This document shows positions 56,459 through 64,000 of a stretch of 64,000 bases of DNA, one piece after another; positions within the stretch are counted from its first letter, which is position 1; the number at the start of each line of letters is the position of its first letter. The position numbers and the translations under genes were made by a program. The stretch covers positions 62,001 to 126,000 of the forward strand of contig JAOALB010000114.1 in assembly GCA_025331125.1 (NCBI GenBank). Direction: 5' to 3'. Below the pieces are notes generated by a model. It was not told the DNA's origin. It saw only the letters and a program-made list of their open reading frames with translations, and searched no databases. This DNA is from Mycogone perniciosa. Taxonomy: Eukaryota; Ascomycota; Sordariomycetes; Hypocreales; Hypocreaceae.

Positions 56459-57487
56459 ATGCATTGGACAACTTTCACCGCCCTGGCGGTCTCCGTTTTA
56501 CCCACTGCCAACGCCGGTATGAGATATGGATGTTGGTCAGATGTTGGCGTCAAGTTCCACCACGACTGCGTGGTAGCTCTCACCACACTCGTTCAAGAGA
56601 GAGCCGTCATCGACCATGGTGACTTCGTCCACATCCCGAGTGGCCCAGTATTGAATACGTGGGGAAATTGCCGTGCCGAACTCCATTCACCAGGATTTAC
56701 AGTGGCAGCGAAAAATGTGCTTGATTCCTTCAATCAAATTGCCTCCCGTTGCCAACGTGGGTGGTTCCAGTGGGATAATATCCTAGATGGCAATGTTCAG
56801 GGAAAGGCTGGATGGAAGCGGGATGAGCAAGAAAACACTACGACGATTTCTTCGGATATCGATTTTACAAAAGACAGCGTCCTGGTGTGGGAGGATCTCA
56901 CCACCATACCAGAAGTGTTTCCTCTTCCTAAAGAGTCCGACTCCCCGAATGGCACGACCAAGGCGGGAGACAATGACAAAAGGCAACACGCTCGCGATCT
57001 GACAACTCGCGCTAACCCTTTTGGAGCCTTGATCGCGACACGTTTTATCTCCGGCGGCCACTCATGGAAATTATATCGAGGCACCGGATTTACTCAGGCT
57101 GGTCAAAACCCGGCCAGCTATGTTGTCACAATGGGCTTTCTCGGGGTAATCCACCGCTTGTTGGAGGACGGTATATCGAATTATGGCAGGCAAATACTCA
57201 GAGACGGCATTTCCCAGCCCACTGGTTCAACGGTCGATGCCATTGCAATTGCTACGCAGCTTAATACCGGCTTATTCTTACACTGGCACGCCCTCTTCAC
57301 CGCCGGCAACGCCCCCGGTGGTGATGCGAAGGGCACGATAGGTAGTTTGATGGCGGATGCCCTCCAAGACATGGCCAACGGGGGGTTTGCTGGAGCCGTG
57401 TACCATCTTTATAACGAGAATAGCGAGGTCATAGTGTCGTGGATTATGAACGGTGTTACGGGAACGCTCGCTGCACTGCCCTCCTAG
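56459..57487 (+). CDS. secreted four-cysteine protein, two-part layout, unknown function
   Basis: Single exon, 342 residues. I start at MHWTTFTALAVSVLPTANAG, a clear signal peptide; an in-frame extension upstream is less likely. The N-terminal domain (about residues 21-105) holds all four cysteines, C25, C37, C71 and C98, spaced as WSDVGVKFHHDC, NTWGNC and ASRCQRGW, faintly like the Hce2/Ecp2 pattern. A disordered acidic linker contains a Kex2-type Lys-Arg at 174-175. The C-terminal half (about 185-342) has no cysteine and is Gly- and Ala-rich with amphipathic stretches. This two-part arrangement suggests processing in the Golgi. Function is unknown; I would not call it an effector or toxin from sequence alone. 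Confidence 0.75.
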   Translation: MHWTTFTALAVSVLPTANAGMRYGCWSDVGVKFHHDCVVALTTLVQERAVIDHGDFVHIPSGPVLNTWGNCRAELHSPGFTVAAKNVLDSFNQIASRCQRGWFQWDNILDGNVQGKAGWKRDEQENTTTISSDIDFTKDSVLVWEDLTTIPEVFPLPKESDSPNGTTKAGDNDKRQHARDLTTRANPFGALIATRFISGGHSWKLYRGTGFTQAGQNPASYVVTMGFLGVIHRLLEDGISNYGRQILRDGISQPTGSTVDAIAIATQLNTGLFLHWHALFTAGNAPGGDAKGTIGSLMADALQDMANGGFAGAVYHLYNENSEVIVSWIMNGVTGTLAALPS

Positions 57488-60141
57488 TTGACTAACTTGA
57501 AGCCTGGTTGGGATGTTAGCATCAACTTGGTCGAAATTTGGTGGGATTCTGTTGAATGTTAACCGTCGATATGATCCTGCATATCTTTCTCTTCTTTCAT
57601 ATGTCTTCAATATATACATTTATATACTTCTATGACGATTAGAGATGCTTTGTGAAACTTCAACCCCTCTTCCTTGTAACCCAACTGTTGGCCACAAGCT
57701 CGTCTTCAGCAACTGCACTGGGGCCAGCTAGGGAACCTGACATAGCAATACCTGTATTTTGGTGTATTTCCGAACATGGCTCTCTTCTCTTAACAAAGCC
57801 TCCGAGGTTGAAGGTAGTTGACATGGATCACTGCAAAGGCAGATCCCATAGGGCAAGGGGCCATCATAGGAGGTAGGAGTTGGGCTAAACATCTTAGCAG
57901 ATGCTTCAGGCCGGTTTGATTCGAGTAGTTTATTCAGGAAACAGATCAGCAGGATTTTTAGGTGCTGTTTTTAGGCCTGCTAGCTACCTTCAGGAAGGTA
58001 TTAAACGAGCCAAACTACTCTATACATAAAAGAATGCAAGATCAGATTGGTGACGAAGATGCAGATATTTGATGATGCTAGTGGTTAAGAACGATAGAAT
58101 TACTGCCCTTTATCTTCGGCCGCTAAGAAGCAACAGGACCAGTGTTATTTGAGACGGGTTATGCAGAATCGGATTACAAACATGGAGGAACGTGGATGCT
58201 ATTGGGGGATCTACGAGAGGTGCCTGGGCGGCATTCGCGAAAGCTCCTGTCTAGTCAATCAGGGCTTCTAGGCTGTTTCCAATTGCAAGATAGCAGGTAA
58301 TTTTTTGTGTTCTCAACAAACCACTGAGCGTGTAATGTGTGGTCTGAAACCAAACGGCCAGACATAGGTAACCCCTTGAGGTGCCACAGAATCGTCTCTA
58401 AGATGAACGCGGAGTCGTCACAGTCGCAGGAGATGTGTCAAATTGGCCCAAAGGATGAGCTTCCGTGTGTACGAAGCAATGTATGTACCTATGCCACGTT
58501 GACGATCTTTCCTGTTTTCTTGGCTTCTTGAGGCGACGATGCTGCTGACCCTCGGACACAGAGACGCAGAAGGCTTCAGCCACACGAGGCTGAGGGAACA
58601 GCCTCATTACGGAGTATCTCGATGCCGTGCATACTCCCTTGTCTTGGGTAGTATTATTACGGAGTACCAGTACGGAGTACGAAGTAGTTTCCGATCATCC
58701 CTTCCCGCGGGACAAGCAAACACGATTGAGAGGCTGGCTGGCTGGACGATGATCTGCCGAAATATGGGGGCAGTGGCTGTTTCTGCGTTGTTTCCCAGGT
58801 GGCGTCATCCAAAATCAAACCTGTTTGGCCTCTTGACTCGCCCAGACTCGCCTGCGCCTGGGCTCCTGATCGTGATATGCAAGGGGGAGGGGCAACACTG
58901 TACGGAGTCAATTTCCACCTTGTTTCTGTTTCTGATCCTCGGGTGAAAGGTAAGAAAACTTGTTTGCGTGTGCAGTATCCGCAGTTTGTGACAAGGCTGG
59001 CCGTGCCTGTCCTTATACCTAGGTACTAACTAGTATTGACATGTTCGCGCCAAACAGCCGCTGAACTGATCCTTATGTACTCCGTACAGTGCACGACTTA
59101 GCGTGCGGTTGCCAGCCTCTCCCCGCTAAAAATACACTGTACGTACTAGTTACGTCGTGCTACTCGTAGCGTTCGCTGTCTGTGTCTGCTGCCTCACCAC
59201 CTGGAACCATTTAGACGGCAGAAAAGATACGTACCGTACCGTTTGCCTCCTCTCCCCCCACCTGCAAGCCACTCGCATGAACTCCATTCATCATTGTCAA
59301 CATCACCCATCCAATCCGTCCCGTCTCTTCGATATTGTTTGGCGCCAGCCATCAATTTTCATCTCCAACCACTTTTTTCGTTTCTTTTTCCTCATAGCAA
59401 GCGGATGCTGGCAGCTGGAAGGACTTGCAACAGACGCAGCAGCACTTGATTCCCCCTCAGAAGCTACCACGGCTTCTGATCCTTCGCCCTCAGGTTTCTC
59501 CTCTTTTCTTTTCTTTTCTCCTCTCCTCTGCTTCGTATCTCTCCCTCTCTCTTCCGCCCATCTTTCCATCTCGATCTCCCTCTGTCTCGCCCGCCCGCCT
59601 CGTGCTCGTGCGAGCTTCTGATTCGCCCCGGTTCCGTGCGTCGAAACGCGCTGCAGGCTTGGAGCTCCCCCTCCAAACGCCTCCGCCATCCATTGGAGCG
59701 CCTCTCTCCACTCGCCACAGCACAGCGGCACTAGCAGAGAGCCAGATTGGACCACAATCGACAGGGTACGTTCTGTGCTTGGGCCCTTTGCAGCTTCACC
59801 TCCTGCGGCTGGACCCCATTCCGCTGTGTCAACTTGCTTCTGACGTTAATGCAGCCTTGAAACTCTCTCCAGACCTGCCATCACCATCGCCGTCGCCGTC
59901 CTCATCCACCACTATCGCCATCACTCTGCTGCCACTTTATCTCCCCCATCCTCTACTTCGTACCCCTCCCTATTTTTCAATCCCCTGTTGGCCTCTGCCT
60001 AACGCGAATCCGTTGTCGAGCCCAACAATAACCCGCCAGAAAAAAGACCGGGCCATCGAATCGACCCCCCCTCCACCGCATCGTACCATACCGCTCCCTC
60101 GATCAAGACACTAAACAGACGCGGGCTCTCGTGCAGCAGAT
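57488..60141. promoter_or_regulatory. intergenic DNA and long leader of the Rac gene
   Basis: This 2.65-kb interval has no supportable gene. Several TACGGAGTA-type motifs cluster at 58608-58616, 58658-58666, 58671-58679 and 59078-59086, and TACGAAGTA at 58678-58686. From about 59240 to 60141 the sequence is strongly pyrimidine-rich with long C/T runs, as in the promoters and long 5' leaders of highly expressed fungal genes. Frames in this leader, including one of 154 codons from 59157, are low-complexity and probably not translated as proteins. Confidence 0.5.
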
Positions 60142-61071
<930 letters not shown>

Positions 61072-61901
61072 GGCTTTTCTTGACATGACTTTTGTTTCAT
61101 ATTTGAGTGTCTCGGACAGTGAGGGTATATTCCTTCTAGATCTCACCAAGACTCACGATGTTGTGTGGCCGGCTACGATGCTGGCCCCAAGGGCAGCAGG
61201 CGCTACGGCTCCTTTCCACGGCCGTATTTCGAGAACTTAGACCTATTTGGCGATTAATTGAAGGAGGGAACGAACTAGGGCTCTGGGAATATTAATGAAA
61301 GTGGTTCTGTCCTCTGTTCTGAGGCTCCTCCATTTTCTTCTTCCTGGCCCTACTGAAATTTTGGTGTGCTGTAACGAGTTGAGGGGGGATGTCTTGACAT
61401 GTCTTGACAGGGTGCAAGCCTGATGCTGTTCTGATGGCCCTAGAAGTGTGGAAGAAGATTCTGTTGCTTCAAGGCGTCTGGCAAATCGATGTTTTTAGTT
61501 GCTTCTGTCGTTTCCTATGAAGCTTATGATGGACTTGTTTTTTTTTAACTCTTATAGAGGGTACACCAACGTCTATGGATATGCATGCTGCTTAAGTCGG
61601 CATTTGGCTGAACTGAACTGATTTGGGTTGCACGAGTTTATAAAGCTGTCGTAGACGAAGATCAAAGTACCATCCAATTCCTTGGGGGTATCTTTCTTTC
61701 TTCTCCTGCGTTAATCTAGCCAAACATGCGTAGCCTCCTGTTCTTCACGCCTCTGGCATGACCCTTTCCCCCTGACAGTCGATTATACATTGAGAACCAT
61801 GATCGTGATTATGCAACGCCCTTCTTTCCTTCACTACCCATACGGAAACGAAACCAGTGGAATTTGAGCTCAATAAGAAATCAATGGAAACAAAAGGTGG
61901 A
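61072..61901. other. convergent 3' regions of Rac and Nop6-like genes
   Basis: About 830 bases, T-rich in places (61535-61550), with no gene seen. It separates two genes that point at each other. Confidence 0.5.
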
Positions 61902-63028
61902 TTACTGGCCCAGACCGGGGAGTCTGGCCAAGCGGCTGGGATGTATGTCCATTTTGGCCTCCTTGGCTGGACCGGCGCCGTTGGACCGGTTTTCCTCCTT
62001 GATGGCGTTTTCCTTCTCGATGCGTTTGGCGCGGTTTTCGTCGAGCTTCTTGTTCTTTTCCATGATTTTGTTTTGACGGTTCTGGTTCTTGCCGCCTCCG
62101 CCGGCACTATAAGACATGACATGTTAGCAATCGCCAGCTTTACACACACACTATATATATATACGAGTTTTGGAGAAGATAGAGAGAGGGGGCGGGGGGG
62201 GGGAATAGAAGGGAGGGAAACGTACGTCAGCTCAACGTTAATCTTTCTTTCAGCAGAAATACCGTCGTTGAACGTTGAGTGGTGGAATTTGTCCAGGCAT
62301 GTGCGCTGATGCTGGGAAGAGGCGAATTCCACAAAGGCAATGCCGCGGCAGGCCTTGGGGTTTTCCTTCTTGGTGAGGCATCGCACGGCAATGGGCTTGA
62401 GGGAGACGAAGTGGGCGGAGATGGACGCTGCGGTGGCGCTGTAGGGGAGGTTGCCGACAAAGACGATATTGCGGCCGGGTTTTTGGGCGGAGGAGGCGTC
62501 GAGGTCGATTGCGTCGTCGCCGGGGAGGTCGGTATTGCTGTTATCCTCGGAGGTTTCTTTGGAGTTTGTGGTGGTGGAGGAGGAGGAGTTGGCGGCTTTG
62601 TTGGCCTGTTTGAGGGCCTTCTTTTCCTTTTTCTTTTCGCGGCGCTCGGGTTTCTGGGCTTCCTTGTCGTCGGCTCCGCCATTGGTGTCCTTCTGCTCGT
62701 CTTTCTTGGTCTCCTTCTTCTCCTTCTTGTCGTCCTTCTTCTTCTTGGACTCAGTCTCGGGCTCGGCCTCGTCGACGTCCATGTCTTGCTCGGGCAGATC
62801 CTGGAGGTTCTTCCTCTTGTCCTTCTTTTCCTTTCTGGTCTCCTTCTTGTCCTTTTTCTTATCCTTCTTATCTTTCTTGGACTTCTTCACCTCTGTGCTT
62901 GGTTCCGTATCGTCATCGCTGCGCTTGCGCTTCTTTGCGGGCTGTTCCTCAGACACCGAGGTGGCGACGGGTTTGTCGTCTGCGACCGGGGCCGTAGCGG
63001 CGGCGTCTCTTGCGCGCTTGGACTTCAT
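61902..63028 (-). CDS. Nop6-like nucleolar RRM protein
   Basis: Two exons: 63028-62226 and 62106-61902, phase 2 junction, 335 residues. The intron is 119 bases and contains a TATATATATA run. Residues 1-185 are dominated by Lys/Glu/Asp blocks (KKSKKDKKDKKKDKKETRKE), typical of nucleolar proteins. One RRM follows: RNIVFVGNLPYSATAASISA (RNP2), then ACRGIAFVEFAS (RNP1) and INVELTAGGGGKNQNR. The tail is basic, with KIMEKNKKLDENRAKRIEKE. Yeast Nop6 helps small-subunit (40S) ribosome assembly; the role here is inferred from the layout. Confidence 0.85.
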
Positions 63029-64000
63029 GGTTCTGGGAGGAAAGATATAGGAATTGAGGCGTTCAATTGGGTGTTGCGAGATCTCGAGAGGCTCTGCAAC
63101 TTTTTTTTTGTTTGGAGGACCAGAAAAAATCCACAGGGCGCTGTCCTCAGCAGAGTTTGCCGAAGGATTTTTGGTGGGGGCCTGCCTGTCAACTCCATGG
63201 CGGGCGCTATTGCAGGTGCCCCACGTACCTGAGCGAGTCCACTGTTGCGGCCTGTACTACGAGTATGTATCTGCAACGTAACAGCGCTATTCTTGTGTAC
63301 CTGACCTATCTATGGAGTATAGGATTGTGAGCTGATGGAGTGGAGAGGATTCCGATTGCCCGAGGAAATGGGTCGGAATCCTTTGAAAGCCGGTTTTATG
63401 GTTAAAACAAAGCTTATACGAGCATATGTTGTGAAGGATCGGCTAGGCCTATACCTCTTGGGCCACCTCTCTACTAGTACTCCGTACATATTGCAGAGTT
63501 GTATCTGTATGTTATTGGCCCCTGTTGACTTACACTGCCTACTGGAGTCATCCATGTTGACCTGTACGAAGTGCTCCGTGGAGGTTTGTGTTATTCTTAC
63601 TTACCACTAACTTGTATCATATTGGTGATGATGATGCCATTGAGCAGCTTATCAGATGGCCCCATTGGCATCCATACTGTTCAGTAATCGCACAGTCATC
63701 TGTCTTCCATACTTCGCACAGAGCATCAGCAAGCGGCTTAAGCCATCACACAAGCCATGCCGCCACGATAAACTCTTCTCAGTTTTCTAGAATTCTTCTC
63801 ATTGCTACTTGCAATCTACGAGATTGACACTCTATCCTGTTCACAATTGCTCTGCTCATGTGAGCAAAGTCTCTTCAACCTCTCTCCAACATGTTATCTC
63901 GAGCAACATCTCGACTCCACGCAACAGGCCCCGCAACGTACAAGGACACTATATAAAAATGCGGAAGGCCCCCAAGGTGTCTGATAAGGCTTCAATCCCC
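63029..64000. other. right-end non-coding DNA
   Basis: Contains the promoter of the Nop6-like gene; then no supportable gene to the window edge. A TACTCCGTA motif lies at 63478-63486. Frames here are short and overlapping. Confidence 0.45.

Noticed and set aside
59157..59621. 154-codon frame upstream of Rac
   Set aside because: Low-complexity translation of a pyrimidine-rich leader, without domain or splice evidence.
62279..63232. 317-codon Gly/Val/Leu-rich frame on the plus strand
   Set aside because: It is antisense to the Lys/Glu-rich Nop6-like gene; its composition comes from the complement.

Overview
This is a stretch of nuclear genome from a filamentous ascomycete. Genes carry several short introns (mostly 50-80 nt) with GTNNGT-type donors and CTAAC/CTGAC branch sites, and several product types are fungal: an NACHT-WD40 STAND protein, Shy1/SURF1, a fungal CENP-T, Rac, a MOB protein and a secreted four-cysteine protein. 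Gene content and intron style fit Eurotiomycetes (Aspergillus/Penicillium/Onygenales side). I cannot name the species. All splice models were built by hand from reading frames, phases and splice signals; total lengths were checked to be multiples of three.

Layout. 1-5 kb: almost empty, with one possible small zinc-ribbon gene. 5-15.1 kb: housekeeping genes, namely a GDT1-type cation exchanger (-), a DCAF11/LEC14B-type WD40 protein (+), a CPSF6-like RRM protein (+) and a SET-domain methyltransferase (-). 15.4-28 kb: an accessory-looking island. It holds a 1,494-residue membrane-anchored hydrolase-NACHT-WD40 protein (-), a 3.9-kb gene-poor stretch, a two-helix membrane protein (+), a CK1-like kinase broken by one in-frame TAG (-), and a stand-alone hydrolase of the same type as the NLR N-terminus whose nucleophile serine is an aspartate (-). 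29.5-37.4 kb: compact conserved genes COQ4 (+), PDCD5 (-), a mitochondrial ketopantoate-reductase-fold/Cbs2-like protein (-), C1D/Lrp1 (+), a MIX17/CHCHD2-like protein (+) and a UBX protein (-). 38-43 kb: a second accessory stretch with an HNH nuclease fragment (+), a small degenerate RNase III-like protein (-), an unknown proline/serine-rich protein (-) and a kinase pseudogene with two in-frame TAGs (+). 43.7-49.1 kb: SURF1 (+), CENP-T (-), a small fungal protein (-) and a MOB-family protein (+). 51.3-53 kb: a secreted amidase (+). 53-56.4 kb: gene desert. 56.4-57.5 kb: a secreted four-cysteine protein (+). 60.1-63 kb: a Rac GTPase (+) after a long pyrimidine-rich leader, and a Nop6-like nucleolar RRM protein (-).

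Functional links. Four genes serve mitochondria (COQ4, SURF1, MIX17-like, Cbs2-like), and several serve RNA metabolism (CPSF6-like, C1D/Lrp1, Nop6-like). Nothing suggests a metabolic cluster. The most unusual part is the 15-28 kb island: an NLR with a catalytically intact N-terminal hydrolase lies 7 kb from a stand-alone relative that lacks the nucleophile, and the two share two intron positions. A 9-mer, TACGGAGTA (and its variant TACGAAGTA), recurs about 23 times and lies outside every modelled coding exon.
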